A stretch of DNA of 64,000 nucleotides from Muscardinus avellanarius (lineage: Eukaryota; Chordata; Mammalia; Rodentia; Gliridae). Positions within the stretch are counted from its first letter, which is position 1. Every line of letters starts with the position of its first letter. The translations under genes were made by a program, and so were the position numbers. The stretch spans positions 152,652,201 through 152,716,200 of the forward strand of contig OY726557.1 of the NCBI GenBank assembly GCA_963383645.1. Direction: 5' to 3'. Positions 1 to 12,775 of this stretch are shown piece by piece. The notes under the pieces are model-generated. The model was given only the letters and a program-made list of their open reading frames with translations, ran no database searches and was not told where the DNA came from.

Positions 1-725
1 TTCAGATGCCTAATACAAGTGCTTGCTTGGTCACCTGGTTACCCAAAAACTGTCCAATCTGACTACAAATCAGACTACTTCCTGCTCCTCGGGTTCAACA
101 ATTTCCTAGAGAAGCTCACAGAACAGAGGAAGACAGTTTACTTGTTATTGCTAATTTCTTACAAAGGATATTTTAAATAAAAATGAAGAACCAAATGAAG
201 AGGTGTACACGGTGAGATTCACAAGGGTCCCTAGGATGAGAGCTTCCATCCACATGAGAGTGAGGTGGGCCACCCACTCAAAGCATGTGTTAGGTTCACC
301 AACCAGTAAGCAATAAGCTCTCCGAACTGTTAGATCAGGAGACTTTATAAAGGCTTCATCAGTAGGCTTGATGGGTTATAACTTCAATCTCCAGCCTTGT
401 CCCTGCCCAGATAATGAGTGTAGAGATGAAGGTTCCAAGCTTCTAATCATGGCTTAGCCTTTCTGGTGACCACTGCCTCTCCAAGAACCCAACAAGAGTT
501 GTCACATGACATCAGGCTCCTGTCACCTAAGGACTTACAAGGAATTAGTAGTTAAGAGCTCTATGTCAGGCACAAGGATCAAAGACCAACTCACAGAACA
601 AAAGATGCATTTAGTATCCCTATCAATCAAGAAATTACAAAGGTTTTAGCAACTCTGTGCCAGAAACTGGGAGCAAGACCAAATATATATTCATTTTTAT
701 GTCACATGACCAGATTTTCTTATTT
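1..725 (-). mobile_element. Ancient ERVL-type LTR fragment (MER21-like)
   Basis: Two stretches resemble what I recall of the MER21 group of mammalian LTRs: 'caaaggttttagcaactctg' followed by 'gaccaaatatatatt' (about 628-693), and 'cccaaaaactgtccaatctg' near the left edge. The likely sense strand is minus, starting near 725. The copy is diverged and runs off the window edge. The family name is from memory. Confidence 0.5.
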
Positions 726-3089
726 TTGCAATCCTTACCTCATATCAATCTGTGCAATAAATGTTAGTGACTACTTTGCAGGTTTGCTGCATAAAACCCC
801 TTCAAATCAAACAATTAGAAAAACTTTTCAGAATAAAACAATAATTTCCTCAGAGCCTTAATTTCTTTCATCTATGACTCCTCAAATGCATGATAGCAGG
901 CATGATCTCATTCTCACCAATCCCTGTGAGGATGAGAGAAATTATAAACAACATGCACTTAAATCACTCCCCAAACCCACAGCACAATTCTGGAGCATTC
1001 CTCAATTCTCAGCCATCCCCAGCCCCCAGCATTACCTTACCTCCCACTGGAGTCACAATTTCAAATTGAGCAAGGTCAAATGAATGCAAAATGAAGCCCA
1101 GCTGGCACACATGTAATCCCAAATAAAAGCACCAGAGTTCACCCAACTGAGTTCAACCACTTAAGAGAAAGTAATTCCAATCACCTCCACATCAACGCAG
1201 ATGGCAGCAGTTCAATCACCCACTGAAGGAACTGAAATTTTAAAAGGTTTCCCTGGTGGGGTTCTATAATGACTTTTTGGTACAGTTCCATATAATTTAA
1301 AGATATGAAAATACAGCTCCCCAAATAATATTACTTCCTTTTGCAAATAAATTCCATTTTCTTAAGAGTAAAATAAGTTTGGGTTATTTTTATATTTGTA
1401 TTACATAGTATTCCTACACAAAAGAATAACTGTCATAGTACTTATTAGCTTACAATTAAAAATGGAGACCAAAAGATATGTTTTCTCAAGCAATTATATG
1501 CAAAGAGCTGAATTTGAGCTTTATTACTACTATTGAATAAAAGCCACCTATATATGACAGATACGGACTTAATTACTGGAAGTCCACTATCTCAATCATC
1601 CCAATCTATCAGCATCATCAGCATCTCCACATTTAATAAAGAACAGAGCCAGACTTCGAATTTAGATTGGTTATGTTCCAATTCCCTTGCTTGAACCATT
1701 CGACTTGGGGATTACTTTCTCAAATGAGCAGAATCAGAAAGCTTGCTCAATACTTTATGATCTCATCTTTTCTGCAGAGTACATTTCATTATAATAAGGT
1801 TAGGAGCTTTTATTTTCACTTCTTAACTCAGCCAGGAAACAACTGTCTATATTCTGCTAACTTTTAAATCATCAGTCAAGTTTTTATTCAGAAACCTGGA
1901 TGAGAACCCTGGTTTAGAAAACCTGGAGAGGATAAGTCAGTGGTTCCCATTTCCATTTCAAATGCTAGCACTGTAGTACTTAGGTGAGTTTTCTAGAGGT
2001 GGGCAGGTTCTTGCCTTTAGCAAAATCAGCTCTGCACCCTTCCTTCTCCAGCCACTTCATAATCTCCTCATCTCCTGAATTCAAGGCATCCACTATTTCT
2101 CCAATTTGACAAGTAACCGTGGAAGAAGACATCCCTTATTTTTCTATTTATGGTTACTCAACTTGTCTACTGTGCTTAGTTATTCATTTTCCCTTTAGTT
2201 AAGCTCACATCACAACCAACAGGGGCTCCTGCTTATTTGTATATTATGATTCTGCTACAGTGGATGACTGAATGGTATATTTTGTTTTGACAACAAAAAA
2301 ACGCATATAAAAGTGTAAAAAGAAAATTATTTAAGTGTACATGTTGACTGAAATATACATTTAATAAGCAGTACATGTGCATTTACATGAAAAACAAATT
2401 CAGAAATGAAACAATGGTAAAGTAATCCTAAAGTAGCGAAAACAGGCATTCTGGAAGACTATTTTATTTTATATTTCATTATACTCAGTAACATTTGGGG
2501 GAAGTAAAGTATTAGACAAGAAAAGGTTCCACGTTTACTATATTTGCATTATTTCTATTTAGATACTATATTGTATCCTGGAAAATGGCAGTATAAATAA
2601 ATACAAACAAGATTTCATCTACAAATAAAAAAAGCAAACCAAGCACTCGTGTGTTTCACACTGATGAACATACAGCACTGTCTACTCAATTAACTATTAT
2701 TTAAAATTCTGAATTCTTCCATTGCCTGCGGGCTTTTGATGTTACCTGCCAGATGAACTGAATAAAAAGAGTAACTTAATATTCCTAAAGGCCTAAAAAA
2801 TATTCAAACTGTAGATTCCAAAGACAACAAGAGAAACCAAAGTAAGGACAATACAAGAATTATTAGCTCTTGGCTCCTACAGCTACAGCAAATATTAAAC
2901 ATACTCTAACTCCTGGCCTCATTTGCATAAAATTTCATACTAAAAACCTAATTACTTCAGTTCCTATTAGTCTACTGACATCATGTCCAGCTTTCAACAA
3001 CAGCAAAAGATTACTAGACATGCTAAAAGAAAAATGTCAAAAGACAAACCAAGAATTAAACCCAAACCCAGATAAAACACAGGTTTTTT
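726..3089. other. AT-rich unique intron sequence
   Basis: I see no SINE, LTR or coding signal. Short open frames here lack any recognisable domain. Very old repeats may be hidden. Confidence 0.5.
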
Positions 3090-4110
3090 AATCAACATGT
3101 AAAGAATTTAAAGTAACCATGATTCATATGTCAAGTGCTCAATCAGAAAAAGCAGAAAACTGCAAGAATAAATGGATAATGAAAGCTAAAAAATGAATAC
3201 TCTAAGAAAAACAAGCAAGAGGAAATGCTAGAAATTAAAAACACTGTAACATAATGAAAACAGAATGTCTTTCATGGACTCATCTGTAGGCTAGACATAA
3301 CCATGGGAGGAAGCAGTGGCCTTGAAAATATGCCAAAAGAAATTTCTCAAACTAAAATAAAAAGTAAAAAGGAGGAATAGAATATCCAAGAAACATGGAG
3401 CAATCACAAAACACACGAATACACACAAAAGAAATACCAGAGAAGAAAGAGAAAAAAAGAGAAGGAATATATGAAGTAACAATGGCTAAATATTTTCCAT
3501 ATTTAATGACACACACCAAGCCACAGATCCAGGAAGTTCAGATAAAAGCATCTCCCACCTAGGTTTACTATAATCAAACAGCAGGAAATCAAATAAAAGA
3601 TGAAAACTATACCTTACCTACAGAGGAGCAAGGGTAAGAGTTTCATAAGATTTCTCTTCAGAAATCATGCAAGCAAGGAGAGTAGAATAAAATACTTGAA
3701 CTGCTGAAAGAACAGGATCATAAACCTAAGTTCTCCTCCAAACATGGAAGAAAAGATCTTTCTCAATCTAACAAAAATTGAGAGAATGACACCAATAGCT
3801 CTGCCTTGCAAGAGAGGCCAAAAGTTCTTCAGTCCTAGGTAATGAAGGGAAGATGGAGAATAAATAATTGATTATAAAAAATATATATCTAGACACGGAT
3901 CTCATGCTCATCAAATAAATTAACTCAAAATTTACAAACCTAAATGTAAAACACAAGACTACAATACTTTTAGAAGGAAGCAGTAAAAACAGTCGCGATG
4001 ATTTTTGGTATTGACCTTTTAGATGCAACACTGAAAAGCATTAAGGAAAAAATAGTAAGGTGAAGTTAACTACGATTAACAATGTTTTCTCTGTTAAAAA
4101 GGCTGTTAGG

Positions 4111-4291
4111 CCAAGCGTTGTAGCGCACACTTGTAATCCCCGCACTTGGGAGACGGAGACAGGAGGATCGCGCTGGTTTGGAGCCAGCCTCGCTGTCTTA
4201 AAAGACCCCGTTTCCAAATTAAAAAATATAAAATAGGTCTCGGAGTGTAGCCCGGCGGTAGAAGGGCTTCCAAGAACCCCAGTACCACAAA

Positions 4292-4327
<36 letters not shown>
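4111..4327 (+). mobile_element. B1-dID SINE with 13-bp target duplication
   Basis: Full dimer of the 'gcttaagagaccctgtttcc / ggtctgggagtgtagcccgg' subfamily, with an (AAAT)n tail. It is flanked by AAAGGCTGTTAGG at 4098-4110 and 4328-4340, which cleanly splits the L1M. Confidence 0.92.
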
Positions 4328-4436
4328 AAAGGCTGTTAGGAGAATAAAAAGAGATGCCATAGACTGGAAGTAAATCTTTATAAAATACATATCTGCTAAA
4401 AAGCTTATGTCCAATATATGCAAAGAAGTGTTTTCT

Positions 4437-4566
4437 TTTTTTTTTTTTTTTTTTTTTCCTTTAAATGGAGTCTTACTGAATTGCTGAGTCTGGCCTCCTG
4501 CTTGCCATCCTGCTTGCCTCAACCTCCTGAGTAGCTGAGATTAAAGGCATACAGTACCATGCCTGG
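4437..4566 (-). mobile_element. Antisense B1-like monomer
   Basis: A T-rich tract is followed by an antisense B1 body (ctgagtagctgagatt...). There is no ID tail. It is inserted in the L1M. Confidence 0.7.
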
Positions 4567-4745
4567 AAAGGAAAGAATTCTAAGCCTTTTCAACACCACT
4601 CATGTAATGTACGTTGGTATATTCTTGAAACATACAAATGACAAGTACATAAAATGTTCAATATCATATTCCATTAGTAAATTATAAATAATAAAATATA
4701 CTATTATACATCTATTAGAAAAGCTAACATTCAGAACACTGATAG

Positions 4746-4967
4746 AAATCTGGGTGTGGTGGCACATGCTTATAATACCAGTACTTGAGAGGCTGAGATA
4801 GGAGGATCACCGATTTGAGGACAGCCTCAGCCAGTAGTGAGACTCTCACCAACCTAGTGAGACCCTGTTTTAAAATTAAAAAATAAAATAGGGCTTGGGG
4901 TGTAAGTCAGAGATAGAATGCCTCTAGGTTCAATCCCTAGTACCACAAAAAATAAAAAATAAAAAAT
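4746..4967 (+). mobile_element. B1-dID SINE in L1M
   Basis: Dimer with B1 body, linker 'aaaattaaaaaataaaatag' and ID tail. The imperfect duplicate TGATAG flanks it. Confidence 0.85.
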
Positions 4968-5075
4968 AGTGATAGCATAATATGGTGAGGATGTGGAGTG
5001 ACAGAAACTCTCATTCATTGCCAATGGGAATAAAAAATGTCACAGTCTCTTTGAAAGACAGCTTGGCAGTTTCTT

Positions 5076-5220
5076 TTTTAGTATTTTTGTTAGTTCATTA
5101 TAGTCGCACATCATAATGCAGCTCACAGTGATGGTGACATGCATACACACAGCACTTCATGGGCTTTCCCCTGGCTCCCTACTTACTCCCCCTTTCCTCA
5201 TACAGGATATATTGAGAGGC
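5076..5220 (-). mobile_element. Lineage-specific L1 3' end, minus strand
   Basis: Antisense copy of an L1 3' terminus. The T-rich start is its A-tail; it then carries the 'catgcatacacac' and purine/pyrimidine-biased segment shared with 22033-22190 and 28701-28880. Nested in L1M. Confidence 0.6.
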
Positions 5221-5764
5221 ATTAGTATCCTCAATATGTACACAAAGCTAAACATACTCTTGTAATAGGATCCAAAAGTCATAATCCTTAATATGTAAAT
5301 GAGAATAAAATTATGTCTAGGCCTCCATCAACAGATGAATGGATTGCAAAATTATGGGAAATTCACACAATGGAATTCTCCTCAGCAATAAAGAAGAACA
5401 TCTTCTTTCTTCGCAAGAAGATGGAAAGACCTGGAGAACATTATGTTAAGTGAGATCAGCCAAACACAGAAAGAGAAGGGACATATGTTTTCTCTAATAT
5501 GCCCAAACTTGGGAGTATTGGGGATACCAGAGGGACTCCAGATAATGCAGGAGAAACCTCAGCAAAACTAGAAAGGAAGAGGAGAGAAAGAAGGCTGAGG
5601 TTAATTAACAGAGGAGCTACATTCAAATATGTGTGTAAGTGTGAATGTAGCATGGTCAACCTGGACACTCATTGTTGGAAGGGCAGGGAGAGGAAGCAGG
5701 GAGGGGGCACCAAACACTGTGTGAATGTATGCCATTTTCAATATGATCCACATAAAAATAAAAT
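5221..5764 (+). mobile_element. L1 3' end (ORF2 C-terminus plus 3'UTR), plus strand
   Basis: Contains an L1 ORF2 tail (catcaacagatgaatgga; gagaacattatgttaagtga), then a G-rich 3'UTR and a terminal 'aaaaataaaattttt'. It abuts an oppositely oriented L1 end, so the two are separate insertions or an inversion product. Confidence 0.6.
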
Positions 5765-6039
5765 TTTTAAAAATGTGCACATACATCTTTATAACACCTT
5801 TACTTATAAATATCAAAATTTGGAAGTAACCAAGATGTCCTTCAATAGCTGAATGGATAAACAAACTGAGATATATACATTTAATAGAATATTATTCAAC
5901 AAAATTAATTATCAAGTCATAAAAAGACCTTAAATGAATATCGCTAAGTTAGAGAAGGCAATTTGAAAAGGCTACATACTATATGACATTCTGGGTAAGG
6001 CAAAACTGTAGAGATAATGAAAATTAAAAAATCAATGGC

Positions 6040-6262
6040 AGCCAGGAGTGGTGGCGCACACTTGTAACCCCAGCATTTGGGAGGCTGAGACTGGAGGATC
6101 ACGGTTCGCAGACAGCCTCAGCAACTTAGTGAGGCCCTCCACAACTCAGTGAGACCCTGTTTCAAAATAAAGAATAAAAAATTGGACAGGGTGTGTAGCT
6201 TGGAGGTCAAACGCCTCTGGGTTCAATCCCCAGACCCACAAAAAAACAAAACAAAACAAAAC
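6040..6262 (+). mobile_element. B1-dID SINE with target duplication
   Basis: Subfamily with 'gcagacagcctcag' and 'cagacccacaa'. It is flanked by AAAATCAATGGC at about 6028-6039 and 6263-6274 inside the L1M 3'UTR. The tail is (AAAAC)n. Confidence 0.92.
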
Positions 6263-6736
6263 AAAATCAATGGCTACCCAGGATTGGGGGAAAGAAAAAC
6301 AGAAGAAACTATTAAGTAAAGCACAGGGAAATTTTAAGGCCAAAGAACTGTTCTTCATGGTACTAGAATACCATAACACTTTGCATTTGTCAAAATCCAT
6401 AGATTTCTACAACACTGAATGAACCTTAATGTAATCTACAGAATTTAACTAGTAAAAACATATTGATATAGGCTCATCCATTCTAACAAATGTATCACAC
6501 TAATCTGTTAGTAGGAGAAATTTATTACGTATATGAAAGTGAGGGGGGGACTGAGTTACAGTGAAACTGTACTATCTGCTCAATTTTAAATAACTTTTAA
6601 AAATCTGCATTACTAAAGAACTCAAATAAGTACATGGGGTTCATTGTAATACTCAATTTTTAACCATGAATGAGAGGTACATGATAATTGATTGTAATAT
6701 TCTATTTTTTAATATGTTTGAAAGTGTTCATGGTAA

Positions 6737-6951
6737 GCCAGGTGGGGTGACACATGCTTGTAATCTCAGTAGTTGGGAGGCTGAGACAGAAGGATTTCGG
6801 GTTCAAGGACAGCCTCAGAAAGTAGTGAGATTCTCATCAACCTAGTGAGACCGTTTCAAAATAGAAATAAAATAGGGCTGGGGATGTAGCTCAGAGAATA
6901 CTCCTGGGTTCAATCCCCAGTACCAAAAAAAAAGGAAAAAAAAAAAGAAAA
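6737..6951 (+). mobile_element. B1-dID SINE with target duplication
   Basis: Dimer flanked by TGTTCATGGTAA at 6725-6736 and 6952-6963. Confidence 0.9.
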
Positions 6952-7060
6952 TGTTCATGGTAAAAATTATAAAATTTTTAAGAAAATAAAGAGCACAAGT
7001 TAAGGATCATAAATAATATGAATTAAACTTCATTAATGAAATTTTTAAAAACAATGTATT

Positions 7061-7265
7061 TGCTGGGGGTGGTGTCATATGCCTGTAACTTCAATATTTG
7101 GGAGGCTTGAAAGAAGAGAATTGCAGGTTGGAGGGGAGCCTCAGCATTGCAGTGATTCTCAGTAAGACCCTGTTTCAAAACAAAAAATAAAAAGGGATGA
7201 GAGAGTATCTCAGAGGTAGAATGCTCCTGAGGGTTTAATTCCTAGTATCACACACCAAAAAAAGT
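7061..7265 (+). mobile_element. Diverged B1-dID SINE
   Basis: Degenerate B1 body, 'aagaccctgtttcaaaac' linker and an ID tail ending 'cctagtatcac'. Confidence 0.8.
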
Positions 7266-7312
7266 TCAATGAACATTACGTATCAACATTAGGCTTTCAA
7301 ACATATATAACC

Positions 7313-7470
7313 TCAGCCAGTAATCCCAGTACTTTGAAAGCTGAGACAGAAAGATAATAGGTTTGTGGCAATCTTCAGCAACTTAGTGAGGCCCTCAGGA
7401 ACTTAGTGAGATTCAGTTTCATAGTTCAGAGGCAGAACGCCTCTGGGCTCTATCTATAGTGACATACACA
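7313..7470 (+). mobile_element. Old B1-dID SINE, shortened linker
   Basis: B1 body followed directly by a degenerate ID tail; the usual A-rich linker is largely missing. Its tail has grown into the adjacent microsatellite. Confidence 0.7.
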
Positions 7471-7471
7471 C

Positions 7472-7529
<58 letters not shown>
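7471..7529 (+). repeat. (ACAG)n then (CA)n microsatellite
   Basis: Eight or so ACAG units pass into about 14 CA units, directly at the 3' tail of the SINE at 7313. Confidence 0.95.
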
Positions 7530-7532
<3 letters not shown>

Positions 7533-7599
7533 AAGTTTCCCCAAGCATTAAAGCCAAATAAATAATATAATAAATCCTCATTTTATGTTTTTTATTTAT

Positions 7600-7774
7600 T
7601 CTTCAAGAAATGGGGAGAGGCAATCGAACCCAATTACTCAGGCAAGCTGTACCTCCAGCCCTCTTTATTTTAAAACAGTCTCACAAAGTTGCTAAAGCTG
7701 GCCTCAAATCCATGAATCTCCTGTCTCAACCTCTCAAGTACTAGGATGACAGGCATATACCACCAAACCTGGCT
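7600..7774 (-). mobile_element. Antisense B1-dID SINE, diverged
   Basis: Antisense ID (aatcgaacccaattac...) then an antisense B1 body ending 'accaaacctggctc'. Confidence 0.8.
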
Positions 7775-10382
7775 CAGGATCTTGAATTTAGCCATGTTTT
7801 TAGTTTTCTAAATCTGGAATTTTCATCTTGGAGTTTCTTTCCCCATGAGAAAACCAGTTCCACTGTTATTTAAAAATTATTATTATTATTGTTATTATTA
7901 TTAAACAGTACTAAAATATTAGAAAAAATTTTGGAAAATAAAATAAAAATAATTATATCCTCACCACCAAAACAGTCATCTGTATAAATTCCCTTCCTGT
8001 TTTTATTCCAACATTAACAATTATTACATGGAATAATTATTACATGGAACAATATAAACATGGAATCTTTTGAGGCCCACCCTAAATTTTCTTAGGTTTT
8101 AAAGAAAACAATCCACTTACACACTCCATTTTCAGCTCATCCAGTTTCTGAGCACTCAGTAAAAGTCTGATGAGCAGAATTAAGGCATGGTCTATTTGAT
8201 TTTCCTCATCACCCAGATACCAGGCCTCTTACTATGGAGACGACAACTCTGGTGTGACTTCTGCAGTACGTTTTCAACACCAGCCGACTACAATTTACAA
8301 AAACTAGGCTGTACAGCCTGTGATAGCCAGAGCAAGGAGACCACTTCTCCCTAGTTTCTCAACTTGCCTGGTGTGGCCGCCATCTCCTAGAAGAGAGACA
8401 GAGCAGGAACGACACTCTTGCTCTGGAGCAGTAATGGTTAAGGTTTCGAGTGCTGGCTATAGCACCAGGCCAACTGGGCCACGATGGCTCAGCCAGCAGC
8501 AGGAATGTGGCCAAATTCAGCAGTAGAGGCAAGACTGGGAGTGAAACTACAACCTGGAATAGTGTCTGCAATTCAGAAGCAATAAATAGCTTTGCTGATA
8601 TGCCTTCTCTGCTTCTCTTCTCTCTTCAAGCACCTTTTCTGCGAATGTTAGATTTCTCATTTGTCTTTGACATAAAAATTTCAAGATGTGCAACATCTGA
8701 ATGGCAGGAAGTATTGGGACATCCAAGAGCATGCCTTTGCTTCCAGTTTAATGACCTGTCATTCTGTGCTTGCATACAACAGAGAACCAGAGACAGAGAG
8801 ACAAACATAAACAGAGAAAAACAGTAAAGGGAGAAAGGAGGAAAGAAGAGAAAGGCAGAAATACTGGGGCTGGCTGTAAGCATGTGGAGGCAAATGACTG
8901 TATGCAGTACCGCCTGACCTCCAGCTTGCTGCAGAAGGCAGGCAGACACACAAGCTAAGGAAAATGCTAATATGTGACCCAGAGCAGGCCAGCTGCTGGC
9001 TCCCACTGGACTTGACCACTTAAGTTCTTCTGAATCCATCTGTTTGTTTCCTAGCATTTTTCTCCTTGTTGCCATGGAGACTGATGGCCAAAACTTTCAT
9101 CTGAGCCCCAAATGTGTAGATACATCCTACAGAAATGGCCTTAATTTGCATAAAATCTATACCTAATTTGCAAACACAATCAATATTCAATTGTTTTCTG
9201 ATAATATGCCATATCACTGGTATTTCCGCTAAAAGAAAAGGACAGTATCTAATGGTGAATAGAAAGAACTAAGAATCAAGAAATCTGAATTCACTTAGCT
9301 GTGTCCTGACATCATTAGTTCATCTAGTGCCAACTGCTCTTCAATTAGTCGAAGGATATTCTCATCTTTTCAGTAATATCTGTTGCTTTAAAAGATAACT
9401 GGCTCTCCCAATCCATAAAAGAATCACTGTATTCAATAAGTCACTTAAATCATGAGGTGTAGTGAAGCCTCACAACCCCCTTCTTACACTCTCTCCCACA
9501 AACCCCCTCGTTAAAAGTCTAATGCTTTAATAAAATAAGATCATATCAAATTAACATATTTAAACTGAACCATTCCATCCATAAAGTACCTGAATAAAAA
9601 ATCTAATTTACATGATAATTCACTCAACATGGGATTCATACAGTTCACATATTTGGAAATCTGTACATTTGATATATAAGCATATCCCAAAGTGAAAAAT
9701 TACTAGGCACCACATGGTATATGGCTCTAGTTTAATCAAATTCTTGTTCTTCAGAGATTTAAACCCCATTTTTAAATTCCCAATCTATACATAACTTTAA
9801 TTTTTTCACTTTTGATGTGCTAGAAACTTTGTCCAATTTATTTATTATCATCTTCAAGCCTTAGAGGATGACCTTTGCTCTCTGTTCAAACTTGCTCACT
9901 TGAGTAAATATTCTTTTTCTAATAATCAAGGTATACTCTTCCAAAACTCTGAAATATTCTCAGTAGAATGAAATAAAAAGCCATGGCTCATTTCAGAGAA
10001 ATGAGTTCAAACACAAAACATCTACTTTCAAAACTAGATAAATTCTCTTTCTTGACCTTCATGTCGGCTGGTAGAAACAGTAGCTCTGACCATTTTCCAG
10101 AGTTATTACAGTAGGGTTAACGAGGTTTTGCTTTGAAGGGCTTCACAGAACCCATGAGATATGTCACTTGTCAAGAACACTGTGACCTTCAAATCATTTC
10201 TATGGCACCAGAGACTTCTCTTCCCCATTGGATCTGCTCCACTCATTTTCCCAAAATGAATTAATCAGGCTTTATATACATCCTATAAAGAACACTTACC
10301 TCATGAAATGGTGTGCCTCAGGGTATTTGTTGCTGTCGTTAAGTATTATTACTGCTCTTTAATATTTGGTCAAGATTCTCAA
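7775..10382. other. Unique intron sequence, no gene seen
   Basis: A TTA-rich microsatellite lies at 7875-7905. The rest shows no recognised repeat or exon. Overlapping open frames at 8320-9075 lie on both strands and have no recognisable protein signature. Confidence 0.5.
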
Positions 10383-10813
10383 TGTTATGGTTAGATAAAG
10401 TGTCCCCTGAAAAGCTCATATATTAATGTTCAGAGTTGATGTACTTAAATCATAAGGGCTGTAATCTCATCAGTAGATAAAACACTGTAATGGATTTACT
10501 GGGTGGTAACCTAGGCAGGTGGGATGTGGCTGGAGAAGGTGAGTCCCTGGATGTGTAAACATAGAGACTGTGATTCTGTCTTTAAATCCCTTTGCTGGTT
10601 CTCTCACTTCCTGGACTCCATGATGTGAAAGCAGAACCCTTATTCTCTCTCCCTTTTTTCTGATTCCCCCTGCCATGCTCTGAACTCAGCAGACCCTGGC
10701 CTCACATGGATTGAACCCTGAAATCTCCAAAAACTATGAACAAATCTTCCTTCCTCTAAATCATGTGACCAGTTATTCTGGATTACCACAGTGAGAATGT
10801 TGACTCCAACACA
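10383..10813 (+). mobile_element. ERVL-MaLR-type solo LTR
   Basis: Begins TGTTATGGTTAGATAAAG and continues with 'gtcccctgaaaagctcat', 'tactgggtggtaacc' and 'ggatgtggctgg', ending in 'ttgactccaacaca'. This is a typical MaLR LTR order of about 430 bp with TG...CA ends. No internal sequence is attached and no clear target duplication is visible. Confidence 0.7.
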
Positions 10814-11891
10814 GAGCAAGAAACACACTTTACAATCTAACATTATATACTCGTCATGGACACTCATAAAACAAAAAGAATTTAATTAAACAATAATTGC
10901 CCTCAATACACAGTGGCATCTTATTTATTCTATTTTTTCTAACACTACTTCAACTCATTAAATTGATTACTAAAACCCTCTAGAATCACAACCTGCAATT
11001 CAGAAACCACTGAAATATTCGGAGATATAATATCCTTATATATTAAGTGCCAGGATAAACATTCAGGGCAGTTCATGCAAAGAATAAATATTAAATACAC
11101 ATCAAGCTTAAATTATTATTTCTTCTTCACTAGCATGAAACAAAACCAGGACCATTTATCCATGGTTTGCTTTTTTGAATATGTCTTCTACACAGGGCAA
11201 AGCCATCGTCAGATGCCAAATGTTTAGTGAAATTCATTACTCAAAAGATATCTAAGTGGCTAAAATCTCCCATGAATACTTAATCCCATAGTTTTAACTA
11301 CCTCAAAAGTTCATCATGAAATTTTCCTCCCTCATTGCTTATTTAATATTTCTTTTTGTTCTGATCAACACATTCATTCTCAAAATAACCTTAAGACAGT
11401 TTAAAAATATAATAAAAAGGGTTCCCTATCCTTCCCAAAATTTCTCACAAGATTTATCTTACCAGAAAAAAAAATCATAAAGTAATTTCTTTCTTTCTAC
11501 CAACAGGATAAAACTATTTGCTAAATTTCTATTTTTGATGCATTTTATGATGAAATTCAGCTCACTTTTCAATAATATTATATTTTAATATATTATCATA
11601 ATAGTATCCTCCCTTTAAGGGAACAATTTTTTACCCCAAAGGATATAAAACCATAAAAATAAAATTCCATTTTAATAATACACATATGAGTGAGCCAACA
11701 AAATAGCTGACGCCTCAGAAATCAACAATCAGTAAATTTCTAACTAGAACATTTGTACCGGTTCATTTTCTTAACTACTCAATTTCATTATTTTCATTAA
11801 TATCCTTCAACAATTGTTTGATCCTGAATCCAATTTTTTAATTTATTCATAATGAAAAGTAATAAAATTAATAAATGAAACTAAATTATTT
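10814..11891. other. AT-rich unique intron sequence
   Basis: No recognised repeat, exon or CpG-rich segment. Confidence 0.5.
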
Positions 11892-11905
11892 AAAATTCAT
11901 GCTCT

Positions 11906-12087
11906 TGCCAGGTGTGGTGATGCACGCTTATCATTCCCGCGCTTGGGAGGATCACACAGGTTCGAAGCCAGCTTCACTGGCTTAAGAGACCCTGTTTCCA
12001 AATAAAATATTAAAAAAAAAAAAGGTCTGGGAGTGTAGCCCAGATGTAGAAGGGTTCCATCCCCAGTAACACCAATAAATAAGTAAG

Positions 12088-12124
<37 letters not shown>
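11906..12124 (+). mobile_element. B1-dID SINE with 14-bp target duplication
   Basis: Same subfamily as 4111, with an (AAAT)n tail. It is flanked by AAAATTCATGCTCT at 11892-11905 and 12125-12138. Confidence 0.93.
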
Positions 12125-12126
<2 letters not shown>

Positions 12127-12138
12127 AATTCATGCTCT

Positions 12139-12775
12139 ATAATGAACCACAGCAGGCCTTAACTAAAATGGTATGGGCTGCATTGCTAGGTGTGGCCTAT
12201 AGTCAAGACATATTGATTCTACAATATCCATGGTCCCAGCACAGTTCAGGTGGTAGAAAACTCAATTAAATAACAGGACATGCATAGGTCCCCATGAGGC
12301 TCACTATAACATTCACAAGTACCTGTTTCCCATGTCTCCCCTCATTTCTAATTTGTTAAATGCTTTTGTAAATTAAAAAAAAACAATTAGTCACTCTTTC
12401 ATAAAGACTATTTGTTTGTGCTTCAGTGCCTCGCCTGCACTGCCCTATACTGCCAGACTCTCACTACACCAGTCCGGTCAGTTGGACATCATTCTCCAAG
12501 ATTCATCTGTGGTGCCTCTAATAATTAATCTTCCAACGACCTAAAATCACCCATTTTTTCTTTTCACGTTATCTGTGTTCTGTAGGATTTCCAAATACAA
12601 GAATGATTACCTTCTTACTCTTCTGTAAGATTCTTAATGTGAAGCACAATCGTGCACATGGTTACCATCCTGGGGAAGGCAACAACCGGTACCACATTCC
12701 AATCTCGGGGGAAGACACCTTGCCTACTTCTGCTGAAGTTCCTAGCACTGACTGGAAATTGTATACAAACTCAGC
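12139..12775. other. Unclassified sequence left of an LTR
   Basis: No gene or SINE seen. If the neighbouring LTR is not solo, part of this could be viral internal sequence, but no primer-binding site was found next to it. Confidence 0.35.

Larger units (their letters stand above)
3090..6615 (+). mobile_element. Old L1M element, fragmented by nested insertions
   Basis: Plus-strand pieces follow L1M order. About 3090-3870 is the 5' region (best from 3480). About 3890-4097, 4328-4436, 4570-4745 and 4968-5075 are ORF2 C-terminal parts. About 5765-6035 is the end of ORF2, and 6263-6615 is the 3'UTR ending in a 'ctgctcaatttt' motif. All frames are broken. The gaps are filled by SINEs with target duplications and by two younger L1 3' ends. 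Much of ORF2 is missing at about 3880. Confidence 0.7.

Noticed and set aside
4106..4522. 138-codon minus-strand open frame
   Set aside because: Antisense read of a SINE with its (AAAT)n tail and the neighbouring B1; no protein family.
8320..9217. Cluster of open frames on both strands
   Set aside because: No recognisable protein features, splice sites or CpG island; overlapping opposite frames suggest chance.
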